A program made the translations under genes and the position numbers. From the NCBI GenBank assembly GCA_965371355.1, contig CBDUYD010000047.1, positions 1 through 18,404 of the forward strand: a stretch of 18,404 nucleotides of DNA. Reading direction: 5' to 3'. This DNA is from JASJHI01 sp965371355 (GTDB lineage: Bacteria > Actinomycetota > Acidimicrobiia > Acidimicrobiales > Ilumatobacteraceae). The notes beneath the pieces were generated by a model. That model ran no database searches. It had not been told where the DNA came from and saw only the letters and a list, made by a program, of their open reading frames with translations. This document shows positions 1-7,200 of this stretch, one piece after another (position 1 is the stretch's first letter; every line of letters begins with the position of its first letter).

Positions 1-843
1 CTCGTAGTAGCCGATCAGGTCGGCCCGTGAGGCGAAGCCCGCGAGCGCGGTCGGCGGATCGGTGCCCTCGATGACGTCGTCTGGCTCGGTCCAGGCGTTG
101 AGCGCGTACGCGAGGTCGGCTAGCGGGTCGCCGAGCGTGGCGATCTCCCAGTCGAGGACGGCGACGATCTCGCCGTCGTCGCCGACCATCGTGTTGTGGA
201 CGCCGTAGTCGCCGTGCACGACCCTGGCGGGGCCCTGCGCGGGGATCGTCGCCATCAGCGCGTCGCGCAGTTCGTGCACACGGGGGTCGTCGTATCCGGC
301 ATCGTCGGCGGACGCGACCCACGAGCCGTACCACGTCGTGAGTTGGCGCGCGACGTAGCCGTCGTGGCGGCCGAGGTCGTCGAGGCCCACGTCGCCGGGT
401 TCGACCGAGTGGATCTGGGCGAGCACGCCGATGAACGACTCGCCGACCCGTGCCCTGGCTGCCATGCCGAGCCGCGCCGCGGCGTCCTCTCCGGAGTAGA
501 GGGCCTGGCCGGAAACCTTGCCCATCACGTAGAAATGGCGTTCGCAGACCTCGCTGTCGTCGCAGTAGGCGACCGGCCGGGCGACGGGCACGCCGACGGG
601 ATGCAGCGCCTCGATGATCCGGTACTCGCGGAACATGTCGTGCGCTTTGGGCAGCAGCGGACCCTCGGGCGGACGCCGGATCACGAAGTCGCGACCGACC
701 GCATCGGTGAGCTGGTACGTGAGGTTGGAGTGCCCGCCCTCGAGCCGTGTCCATCTGCACGGCGGCTCGACCCCGGCGTGTGCGGCGAGCCACGGTTCGA
801 CGAGCGTCGGATCGAATCCGATCGGCGCACCGGTGGTGCTCAC
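1..843 (-). CDS. Phosphotransferase family protein (APH/ACAD10-11 N-terminal type), 3' end beyond window
   Basis: The reverse strand reads continuously from a GTG at 843 to the left edge (281 codons, no stop), so the C-terminus is missing. Visible are a nucleotide-binding N-lobe (EGGHSNLTY near residue 36, then FVIRRPP), the Brenner motif HGDYGVHN at residues 210-217 with predicted catalytic Asp212, and the metal-binding DWE at 231-233 followed by GDPLADLAY. This is the aminoglycoside-phosphotransferase-like fold of the ACAD10/ACAD11 N-terminal domain and of the stand-alone proteins often found beside acyl-CoA dehydrogenases. Members phosphorylate small hydroxylated substrates, possibly hydroxyacyl-CoAs, so a resistance role is not implied. 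The GTG start overlaps the stop of the upstream 41-aa ORF by four bases (GTGA), which indicates translational coupling. The family call is confident; the substrate is unknown. Confidence 0.9.
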   Translation of the reverse strand, partial: MSTTGAPIGFDPTLVEPWLAAHAGVEPPCRWTRLEGGHSNLTYQLTDAVGRDFVIRRPPEGPLLPKAHDMFREYRIIEALHPVGVPVARPVAYCDDSEVCERHFYVMGKVSGQALYSGEDAAARLGMAARARVGESFIGVLAQIHSVEPGDVGLDDLGRHDGYVARQLTTWYGSWVASADDAGYDDPRVHELRDALMATIPAQGPARVVHGDYGVHNTMVGDDGEIVAVLDWEIATLGDPLADLAYALNAWTEPDDVIEGTDPPTALAGFASRADLIGYYE

Positions 844-965
844 CGCGTGCGGAACTCGAACCCGGCGAACCCGCCGGTCACCTCGACGTACCGATCGTTG
901 CCATCGCGACGGAGGCGCTCGTCGCGCTCGGCCCGATACCGCGCGTGAATCGCCTCCGCATCCAT
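840..965 (-). CDS. 41-aa ORF resembling the N-terminal tip of a flavin monooxygenase; possible gene remnant
   Basis: An ATG at 965 opens a 41-codon frame ending in TGA at 840-842. Its residues read ARYRAERDERLRRDG, then NDRYVEVTGGFAGF. From memory this matches the conserved segment just before the FAD-binding Rossmann fold in many actinobacterial Baeyer-Villiger-type monooxygenases (pattern KYRxERDKRLRxDGxxQYVEVTGxFA). The FAD-binding GxGxxG region that should follow is absent, because the frame stops and the phosphotransferase begins in another frame. It may be the surviving 5' end of a lost monooxygenase gene that now supplies the promoter and coupling for the phosphotransferase, or a genuine small protein. 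A TAGGGT hexamer lies 7 nt before the ATG. The similarity is recalled, not searched. Confidence 0.6.
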   Translation of the reverse strand: MDAEAIHARYRAERDERLRRDGNDRYVEVTGGFAGFEFRTR

Positions 966-972
966 CACCCGC

Positions 973-978
973 ACCCTA
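973..978 (-). promoter_or_regulatory. Candidate -10 element (TAGGGT) for the leaderless 41-aa ORF/phosphotransferase unit
   Basis: Read on the minus strand, TAGGGT ends 7 nt before the ATG at 965. This fits the actinobacterial TAnnnT -10 consensus with transcription beginning at or next to the start codon. No clear -35 was identified. The same spacing recurs at several other genes in the window. Confidence 0.45.
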
Positions 979-1108
979 CAAAGAACCAGGTCGGGCCGAT
1001 CGAGGTCGTGCGAGGCCTGCCGGTGTCACTCTCGACGTCACACCGTTCGATTTCCGACCGGATCGACGCCGAGACCTGCCGGGAGACGGCGAACAGCCGA
1101 CCATCACC

Positions 1109-1114
1109 TACGGT
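1109..1114 (+). promoter_or_regulatory. Candidate -10 element (TACGGT) for the TrpB2-type gene
   Basis: TACGGT lies 6 nt before the ATG at 1121, and there is no Shine-Dalgarno sequence between them, which suggests a leaderless mRNA. The 155-bp gap 966-1120 separates divergent genes and holds both candidate promoters. I see nothing else in it. Confidence 0.45.
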
Positions 1115-1120
1115 TGGGCC

Positions 1121-2488
1121 ATGACCGCCGACATGCCGCACCAGATCCACCTCGACGAATCCGAGATGCCGACGCAGTGGTACAACGTCATCGCCGACCT
1201 GCCGACTGTTCCTCCGCCGCCGTTGCATCCCGGCACGCTCGAGCCGGCGGGACCCGACGACTTCGCACCGCTGTTCCCGATGGCGCTCATCGAGCAGGAG
1301 ATGACCGCCGAGCGCTACATCGACATCCCCGGCGAGGTGCTCGACGTGTACCGACTCTGGCGGCCGAGCCCGCTGTTCCGGGCGCGTCGCCTCGAGCAAC
1401 TGCTCGACACTCCGGCGCGCATCTACTACAAGTACGAAGGTGTCAGCCCTGCCGGCTCGCACAAGCCGAACACCTCGGTGCCCCAGGCGTACTACAACCA
1501 CCGCGAGGGCATCCGGAAGCTGACGACCGAAACCGGTGCCGGGCAATGGGGCAGCGCGCTCGCGTTCGCGACGGCGCAGTACGACATGGAGTGCGAGGTC
1601 TGGCAGGTGGCGGCCTCGTACCGGCAGAAGCCGTACCGGCGCACGATGATGGAGATCTGGGGTGCGACCGTGCACTCGAGCCCTTCGGAGGTCACAGAGT
1701 TCGGCCGCGAGTTGCTGGCGGAGAATCCCGATCATCCCGGCTCGCTCGGTATCGCCATCTCCGAGGCGGTCTCGGCCTGCGTCGCCGATCCCGAGGTCCG
1801 CTACTCGCTCGGGTCGGTGCTCAACCACGTGTTGTTGCACCAGACGATCATCGGCGAGGAGGCCCTCTTGCAGCTGGCGAAGGTCGACGAGGTGCCCGAC
1901 GTGCTCGTGGGCTGCACCGGCGGTGGCTCCAACTTCGGCGGGCTCGCGTTCCCCTTCCTGCGCGAGAAACTCGCCGGGAGGATGTCGCCGACGATCCGGT
2001 GCGTCGAGCCGGCTGCGTGTCCGACCCTCACCAAGGGCGAGTACCGCTACGACTTCGGCGACACGGCGGGGATGACACCGCTGATGAAGATGCACACACT
2101 GGGGCACACGTTCATCCCCGAGCCGATCCACGCGGGCGGACTCCGCTACCACGGCATGAGCCCGCTCGTCTCGCACCTCTACGAGGAGGACTACGTCGAG
2201 GCGATCTCGATCCCCCAGCGCGAGTGCTTCGCCGCGGCCCTCCAGTTCGCACGCACCGAGGGGATCGTTCCCGCGCCCGAGCCGACGCATGCGATCGCCG
2301 CCGCGATCCGCGAGGCGCTCGAGTGCAAGGAGTCGGGTGAGGAGAAGGTCATCCTCACCGCGATGTGCGGCCACGGACATCTCGATCTCGCGGCGTACGA
2401 GACGTACATGTCCGGGGAGATGGTCGACTACGACCTCCCGGACTCGGCGATCGCCGAGGCGATGGAGTCGGTGCCCGTCATCGCCTGA
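1121..2488 (+). CDS. trpB2: TrpB2-type PLP-dependent tryptophan synthase beta-like protein
   Basis: This 455-aa protein is a fold-type II PLP enzyme. The segment YYKYEGVSPAGSHKPNT carries the Schiff-base lysine (Lys115 in GSHKPN), and GGGSN at 267-271 is the PLP phosphate-binding loop. The wording of these motifs and the extended N-terminus are those of TrpB2 rather than canonical TrpB1. TrpB-type enzymes condense indole with L-serine to give L-tryptophan; TrpB2 forms usually lack stable partnership with TrpA, and no trpA lies nearby. A salvage or indole-rescue role is the usual proposal for the group. The frame is open upstream to 614, but the ATG at 1121 is chosen because family homology begins there and a -10-like hexamer sits just before it. 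It converges with the next gene, with four bases between the stop codons. Confidence 0.92.
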   Translation: MTADMPHQIHLDESEMPTQWYNVIADLPTVPPPPLHPGTLEPAGPDDFAPLFPMALIEQEMTAERYIDIPGEVLDVYRLWRPSPLFRARRLEQLLDTPARIYYKYEGVSPAGSHKPNTSVPQAYYNHREGIRKLTTETGAGQWGSALAFATAQYDMECEVWQVAASYRQKPYRRTMMEIWGATVHSSPSEVTEFGRELLAENPDHPGSLGIAISEAVSACVADPEVRYSLGSVLNHVLLHQTIIGEEALLQLAKVDEVPDVLVGCTGGGSNFGGLAFPFLREKLAGRMSPTIRCVEPAACPTLTKGEYRYDFGDTAGMTPLMKMHTLGHTFIPEPIHAGGLRYHGMSPLVSHLYEEDYVEAISIPQRECFAAALQFARTEGIVPAPEPTHAIAAAIREALECKESGEEKVILTAMCGHGHLDLAAYETYMSGEMVDYDLPDSAIAEAMESVPVIA

Positions 2489-2492
2489 ACCG

Positions 2493-3971
2493 TCACCGCC
2501 CGAACCAGGGGTGCTCCGAGGCGAACGTCCTGAACGCCTCCCGTCTCGTCGTGGGCCCGTGCCAGCCGGAGGCGTCGAGGTCCGCCCGCATGGCCGCGCG
2601 CTCGTCCGGCGTCGGCTGGCAGCGGGTCAGGGCCGGATCGATCCCGTAGAGGCGGGCTGCGTTGAGACCGAGGATCTTCGCCTTCACGTCCGCGGTGAGT
2701 TCCGGGTAGCCGTACCGCTCCTGGAACTCGGGAGTGATCTGGAACGCGCGGAAGGCATCGATCTGGCCCTGCGGCGAGCCGTACCAGATCGAATCGGTGC
2801 CCCACAGGATGTTGTCCGGTCCGAACGCGACGAGCAGTTTGCCGAGCACGTGCGCCGCCTCGTCGGGCCGCTGGATGAGATTCCACCAGGTCGATCCCAG
2901 TTCCGCGTACACGTTCGCTCCGGGCCCGATGCCCGCTCGCTCGGTCGAGGCGATCAATCGGTCGACCCCACCCGCCTGCTCGCCGGCGACCAGGCCCGGG
3001 TAGACGCCCTCGGTCACGGTCACCTCGAAGCCGGAGTGGTACACGCAGAATGCCAGATCGGGATGTCGCGCGGCCGCGGGCCCGACGTCGGCGGGTGAGG
3101 CCGTCGGCGGACCGAGTCCCTTGTGCACGCAGATGATCGTGTCGCCGAGCGATCGGACGTGATCGCAGAACGCCGTGCCGACATCGTCGTCGAGACGCCA
3201 CGCCGGCCCCTCGTGCGTGTAGGTCTTCCACGCCGCGATGTCGAACGCGCCGGCCGCCGCGCTCATCGCGTCGAGCGCCGCGCCGAGCGATCCGGTGGTC
3301 GGAGTGGCGTGACCCTGGATCAGCACCCGGTCGAGACATCCCAGCACCTCGGCCTGTCGCCGGGCCCGCTCCATCACCGCGGCACTGAGCGGATCGGGAT
3401 CGGCCACGACCGGGATCGCGGACAGCACGGCGACGGTCGTGTCGCTGGCACCCAGCACGAGCGAGAGCCACGCGTCGCTTCCGAAGCACTCCGAGAGGTC
3501 GCCGCCGCAGGCCGCCTGCGGGAAGCGCGCCCCGAATCCGGTGGTCGTTCCCATCGGGAGATCGAGTAAGTGCGTCTGGACGTCGACGACCAGATCGCCC
3601 TCGCGCGCCGTGAGCACGCTGGTGGCCACCTCGTCGTCGATTGTCGACTCGGGTGGAAGATCGAACGTTCCACCGGTTCCGACGGGAGTGCTGCTCGACG
3701 ATGTCGAGGATGTCGAGGATGTCGATGACGACATTGCGGCTCGCTGTTCGTCGTTGCACGCGGCGAGCGTGACGAGTGTGGCCGCGGTTCCGGTCGCCCG
3801 CCTGAGGAAGGTCCGCCGGTCGAGTCCCGTCCGCCAGGCGTTGCGCTCGGCGAGCCGGAGGGTGCGGCGCACGGTCTCGGCGATCAGCGGTGATCTCGGG
3901 AGGGGCGCGTACTCGGAGTTCGAGAGCGGGTGGAACTTCAGCGGAAGGTCGGGATCGTCGGCACGCCCCAT
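2493..3971 (-). CDS. Tat-exported lipoprotein, amidohydrolase-2 family (TIM-barrel)
   Basis: This is a 492-aa protein. About 50 charged residues precede a twin-arginine motif (DRRTFLRR, residues 51-58), a short hydrophobic stretch and a lipobox LAAC with Cys72, so Tat export and lipid anchoring are predicted. A Ser/Thr-only stretch (about 81-95) forms a linker to the enzyme domain. Barrel landmarks are VVDVQTHLL (His134), ICVHKGLG, VYHSGFEV and a late WGTDSIWYG aspartate, which match amidohydrolase-2/TatD-like hydrolases and decarboxylases. The first strand carries QTH, not the common HxH, so metal coordination may differ. From memory, the long region before the RR motif also occurs in related actinobacterial amidohydrolases, so the ATG at 3971 is kept. 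The substrate is unknown. It is divergent from the TIR gene by 97 bp. Confidence 0.85.
   Translation of the reverse strand: MGRADDPDLPLKFHPLSNSEYAPLPRSPLIAETVRRTLRLAERNAWRTGLDRRTFLRRATGTAATLVTLAACNDEQRAAMSSSTSSTSSTSSSSTPVGTGGTFDLPPESTIDDEVATSVLTAREGDLVVDVQTHLLDLPMGTTTGFGARFPQAACGGDLSECFGSDAWLSLVLGASDTTVAVLSAIPVVADPDPLSAAVMERARRQAEVLGCLDRVLIQGHATPTTGSLGAALDAMSAAAGAFDIAAWKTYTHEGPAWRLDDDVGTAFCDHVRSLGDTIICVHKGLGPPTASPADVGPAAARHPDLAFCVYHSGFEVTVTEGVYPGLVAGEQAGGVDRLIASTERAGIGPGANVYAELGSTWWNLIQRPDEAAHVLGKLLVAFGPDNILWGTDSIWYGSPQGQIDAFRAFQITPEFQERYGYPELTADVKAKILGLNAARLYGIDPALTRCQPTPDERAAMRADLDASGWHGPTTRREAFRTFASEHPWFGR
3700..3726. repeat. Three tandem 9-bp units (GATGTCGAG) encoding a Ser/Thr linker
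   Basis: GATGTCGAG occurs at 3700-3708 and 3709-3717, followed by GATGTCGAT at 3718-3726. On the minus strand the units encode Ser/Thr residues of the linker between the lipobox and the catalytic domain of the amidohydrolase. Gain or loss of a unit would keep the frame and change linker length. Confidence 0.8.
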
Positions 3972-4056
3972 CCCGCCATCTTGGTCGATCGGCGCTTCGT
4001 CGACCGGTCGGACGATGCAGGGAAGCGAGCGGGTCTACGATCGTCGGGAGGCAGAC

Positions 4057-4062
4057 GAGGGG
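4057..4062 (+). promoter_or_regulatory. Ribosome binding site (GAGGGG) fixing the TIR gene start
   Basis: GAGGGG ends 6 nt before the ATG at 4069. It favours this start over the TTG at 4063 and the long upstream open frame. A TACGAT hexamer at 4036-4041, 27 nt before the ATG, is a possible -10 element for the two-gene unit. Confidence 0.6.
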
Positions 4063-4068
4063 TTGTCG

Positions 4069-5484
4069 ATGGTCGCCACGAACAACGCGTTCATCTCGTA
4101 CCGGCGGGAGTCGGGCTACGCGTGGGCCAAGCTGGTGTGGGAGGCGCTCGACGAGCGCGGCGTCGACGTCTTCCTCGATCTCGAGAGCCTGCGCGGTGCG
4201 GGAACGTTCGATCTGAAGATCCTCAACCAGATCGCCGGCCGGCCGTACTTCGTCCTGGTGCTCACAAAGGGGTCGCTCGAGCGTTGCGTCAACGAGGGCG
4301 ACTGGCTGTGCCGGGAGATCGACCACGCGGTCGACACCGAACGGGTGATCGTGCCGATGATCGTCGCCCCGTTCCACTTCGACGAGGCCGACGAGTTCCT
4401 GCCGACCGAGGCCGCCGGGGCGCTCCGGGGGTCGAACGGAATCCAGGTGGTGCCGGACTACTTCGATGCCGCGATCGAGCGGCTGATCGACGACCGGCTG
4501 GTGCCGACCGAGGTCGCGGTCGACGATCTGACCGACGACGACCACGCATTCGCCGGCGAGGCGGTCGCCCGGGCGAAGGAACTCGACGACAGTTCCGCCG
4601 AGCTGCGACGGGCGATCCTCGGCGATGCCACGCGCGACGACGGACGGGACGATGCCGGGCGTGTCGACCATGGCGCAGAGAGCAGCCTCACCGGGCTGGT
4701 CGCCGCCGCGGGGGCTTCCGAAGCCGAGGCACCGCCCGACGACGTCGCACCTGTACCGGGCGATGCCGCCCCGGCCGGTGCGCATGTATCCAACGACTAC
4801 GTCGCACCGCCACCGGTGCCACCGCCCGATGACGTCGAGCCGCCACCGGCTCCGGCTCCTGCGGCGCCGCCCCAGGTTCGCGCTCCGGCGGACCCCGCGC
4901 CTCCACCGACTCCGGCTCCGGCTCCCTCGGCCGACGCCCCTGCACCACCGGTCGTGTCACCGCCCGCGCAACGGCGCTCCGGCGATCGTCGCGTCGTGAT
5001 CGGCGCGGTGCTCGTGTTGCTGCTCGCACTCGTCGGCGTCGGGTTGGTGCTCGTGCTGTCGAGTGGCGACGACGGACCGACCGATCAACTGCGGTCGCGG
5101 AGCCGTCTCGACTCGGGCGAGCAGATCGAGACGCCCGATCTGCGTCACGTCCTCGAGATGACCGAGAACGGCGAGCTGATCGCGCACACCGAAGGCGAGG
5201 TCTGGTGGCGACCGGGTGGGCGCATCGTTGCCGGGTCGGTCGCCGAGATGCAGAGCGACGGCAACTTCGTCGTCTACCCGTCGAAGGACGACCACGACGC
5301 CAGCGACGCGCTGTGGCACGCGAGCACGCACGGGAACCCCGGCGCGTTCCTCCGGATCGGTGACGACGACGGCCGCGGTGTCATCGAGATCGTGCGTCCC
5401 GACGGCGGTGTGATCTGGCGCCAATCACAAGACCCCAGCATCACCTTGGAGCCCGAGCAGACACCGATGACGGACACCGGATGA
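4069..5484 (+). CDS. Membrane-anchored TIR domain protein with extracytoplasmic bulb-type lectin domain
   Basis: This is a 471-aa protein in four parts. Residues 1-150 are a TIR domain: AFISYRRESGYAWA (box 1), DVFLDLESLRGAG (BB-loop region), then FVLVLTKGS and DWLCREID. Glu83 of the latter aligns with the catalytic glutamate of NAD-cleaving TIR enzymes. An acidic/alanine linker and a proline-rich stretch (about 245-302) follow. One hydrophobic helix spans about 309-332 after the basic QRRSGDRR, which predicts TIR inside and C-terminus outside. The last 120 residues contain QSDGNFVVY (395-403), an exact match to the QxDxNxVxY sugar-binding motif of bulb-type mannose-binding lectins, with degenerate flanking repeats (DALWHAS, GGVIWRQS). 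There is no N-terminal signal peptide. The stop overlaps the next start (ATGA). I infer a receptor in which outside glycan binding controls TIR activity; neither the ligand nor NADase activity is shown. Confidence 0.9.
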   Translation: MVATNNAFISYRRESGYAWAKLVWEALDERGVDVFLDLESLRGAGTFDLKILNQIAGRPYFVLVLTKGSLERCVNEGDWLCREIDHAVDTERVIVPMIVAPFHFDEADEFLPTEAAGALRGSNGIQVVPDYFDAAIERLIDDRLVPTEVAVDDLTDDDHAFAGEAVARAKELDDSSAELRRAILGDATRDDGRDDAGRVDHGAESSLTGLVAAAGASEAEAPPDDVAPVPGDAAPAGAHVSNDYVAPPPVPPPDDVEPPPAPAPAAPPQVRAPADPAPPPTPAPAPSADAPAPPVVSPPAQRRSGDRRVVIGAVLVLLLALVGVGLVLVLSSGDDGPTDQLRSRSRLDSGEQIETPDLRHVLEMTENGELIAHTEGEVWWRPGGRIVAGSVAEMQSDGNFVVYPSKDDHDASDALWHASTHGNPGAFLRIGDDDGRGVIEIVRPDGGVIWRQSQDPSITLEPEQTPMTDTG

Positions 5485-7166
5485 CCCCACCGGCGGTGGT
5501 CATCGCGTCGGGCCACATGATCGACACACCCGACAGGGCGCGCCCGCGGTTCACGTCGGGCGAGGTGCCGCGGGTCGCGGCCGCGATCGGAGACATCTTC
5601 GATGACTGGGGCGTCGACGCGTCGACGACGCTCGTCTGTGGCGGTGCCCGTGGCGCCGACATCCTGGCCGCCGAGGCGGCGCTCGATCGCGGGGCATCGG
5701 TGATCGTCTGCCTGCCGCTCCCGCTCGATGAGTTCATCGCTGCGTCGGTCGAGCTACCGGACGATCGGAGCTGGGTCGATCGGCTCCGTGCAGTGCTCGA
5801 ACGCAGCGAGGTGCGCCCGCCGCACGACTTCGGCAGGCGCGCCGGCGCGGAGGGCGTGTTCACCCTCAACAACTCGCGGATGATCGAACTCGCGAATGCG
5901 ATGGCGAGCGGTGCGCCCCACGTCCTCGGCGTTTGGGACGGGCGATCTGGTGACGGCCCCGGGGGAACGGCGGACGTGCTGGGTCGGTGCGCGCCGAACA
6001 GTCCTGATCGCTTCCGCATCATCGACCCGACCGCCCGGCGGTACGAGTCGAAGCAGACGTCGCCCGGTCCGAAGCGGCTCCTCGCGCTCGACGGCGGAGG
6101 GATCCGCGGCATGCTGAGTCTCGGCGTGCTCCGCGAGATCGAAGGGAAGCTCCGCTCCAGCGCGGGCGATCGTTCACTCGTGCTGTCCGACTACTTCGAC
6201 TACATCGGGGGCACGAGCACCGGCGCGATCATCGCCACCGGACTGGCGCTGGGGATGCCCGTCGACGAACTCGAACAGCACTACCGGCGGCTGGCGGGGA
6301 AGATCTTCCGGAAGCGGTTCCTCACCCGCCGGCTGCGGTCGCTCTACCGCGATCGGCCGCTGACGAAGCACCTCAACGAGATACTCGGCGACGGGCGCAC
6401 GCTCGGGGACCCCGACTTCGAATCGCTCCTCCTCGTCGTGCTGCACAACACCTCGACCGACTCGCCGTGGCCGCTGAGCAACTGCACCGGGGCGAAGTAC
6501 AACCGCGCCGACCGCTACGGCGCGACGCCGAGCGACCGCAATCTCGATTTCGTTCTCACCGAGGTCGTGCGCGGCAGCACGGCCGCGCCGCTGTACTTCG
6601 CGCCCCAGGAGATCGTTGTCGGTGATCGGATCGTGACGTTCCAGGACGGTGGCATCACACCGTTCAACAACCCTGCGTTCATCCTGTTCGCGATGGCGAC
6701 GCTGCCCGAGTACGGACTGGGCTGGTCGACCGGCGTCGATGAACTGCTGTTGACGTCGATCGGCACGGGATCGGCGGCGGCCGAGCATTCAGCGCTGCGG
6801 GCCCGCGACGTCCACGCTCTGTTCAACGCCAAGAATCTGCCGAGCGTTTTCATGAACGGCGCCGCGTTCGGCCAGGACCTGATGTGCCGCACGGTCGGTG
6901 CGTGTCGGGCCGGGCCACCGCTCGACGCCGAGATCGGCGATCGGATCCGGGCCCGACCGGCTGGTGGATCGGGCTTGTTCACGTATCTCCGCTACGACGC
7001 GGACCTGCGCGACGAGGCGCTCGTGGCGCGCGGGATCGACGACGCGACGGCCCGGCGTGCAGTGCGTGCACTCGACGGTGTCGACGCGCTCGACGACCTG
7101 TGGGAGATCGGACGTGAACTCGGTGTGTCGATCGACCTCGAGGCCGACTTCGCCGGCTTTCTCTGA
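5481..7166 (+). CDS. SLOG-like Rossmann domain fused to patatin-like phospholipase
   Basis: This is a 561-aa protein. Residues 1-165 form a Rossmann-like module: VIASGHMIDTPDR, CGGARGADILAAEAALDRGA, VIVCLP, FTLNNSRMIEL and WDGRSGDGPGGTADV. These resemble SLOG/YspA-type nucleotide-binding domains. Residues from about 198 form a patatin lipase with the oxyanion loop DGGGIRG (204-210), nucleophile Ser246 in GTSTG, and Asp389 in the DGG motif (389-391), so the catalytic dyad is intact. Patatins hydrolyse membrane phospholipids and serve as effectors in CBASS (CapV). SLOG domains sense NAD-derived or cyclic nucleotides, as in ThsA of Thoeris. There is no signal peptide or membrane helix, so it is cytosolic. 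The ATG lies inside the TIR gene stop (ATGA) with only a weak Shine-Dalgarno, so the two are translationally coupled. The patatin call is firm; the SLOG assignment is from motifs only. Confidence 0.9.
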   Translation: MTPPAVVIASGHMIDTPDRARPRFTSGEVPRVAAAIGDIFDDWGVDASTTLVCGGARGADILAAEAALDRGASVIVCLPLPLDEFIAASVELPDDRSWVDRLRAVLERSEVRPPHDFGRRAGAEGVFTLNNSRMIELANAMASGAPHVLGVWDGRSGDGPGGTADVLGRCAPNSPDRFRIIDPTARRYESKQTSPGPKRLLALDGGGIRGMLSLGVLREIEGKLRSSAGDRSLVLSDYFDYIGGTSTGAIIATGLALGMPVDELEQHYRRLAGKIFRKRFLTRRLRSLYRDRPLTKHLNEILGDGRTLGDPDFESLLLVVLHNTSTDSPWPLSNCTGAKYNRADRYGATPSDRNLDFVLTEVVRGSTAAPLYFAPQEIVVGDRIVTFQDGGITPFNNPAFILFAMATLPEYGLGWSTGVDELLLTSIGTGSAAAEHSALRARDVHALFNAKNLPSVFMNGAAFGQDLMCRTVGACRAGPPLDAEIGDRIRARPAGGSGLFTYLRYDADLRDEALVARGIDDATARRAVRALDGVDALDDLWEIGRELGVSIDLEADFAGFL

Positions 7167-7184
7167 GTGCCGGACGGCACACTC
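7165..7184 (+). terminator. Hairpin directly after the SLOG-patatin stop codon
   Basis: GTGCC and GGCAC pair around a GGAC loop (7167-7180), extendable to GAG/CTC with a two-base bulge. It begins within the TGA stop. There is no U-tract, as is common in GC-rich actinobacteria, so terminator function is only suggested. It would separate the TIR/patatin pair from the cyclic-nucleotide-binding gene. Confidence 0.35.
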
Positions 7185-7200
7185 GCCCCGCGATCAACGT

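Noticed and set aside
1..843. Aminoglycoside resistance gene
   Set aside because: It has the kinase-like fold motifs, but its wording (GDPLADLAY, EGGHSNLTY) fits the ACAD10/11-type phosphotransferases, not known resistance enzymes.
196..948. 250-codon open frame on the plus strand
   Set aside because: It is antisense to the phosphotransferase, which carries HGDxxxxN and DWE motifs; this is a shadow.
614..1120. Upstream extension of the TrpB2-type gene
   Set aside because: The extra residues are shadow-like, overlap the divergent phosphotransferase gene and do not match the TrpB family; a -10-like hexamer lies just before the ATG at 1121.
3439..4068. Upstream extension of the TIR gene
   Set aside because: It is antisense to the amidohydrolase; TIR homology and a Shine-Dalgarno fix the start at 4069.
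2428..4785. 785-codon open frame on the minus strand
   Set aside because: It overlaps the convincing amidohydrolase and TIR genes in another frame, is dominated by Arg/Gly/Ala as expected of a GC-rich shadow, and shows no domain motif.
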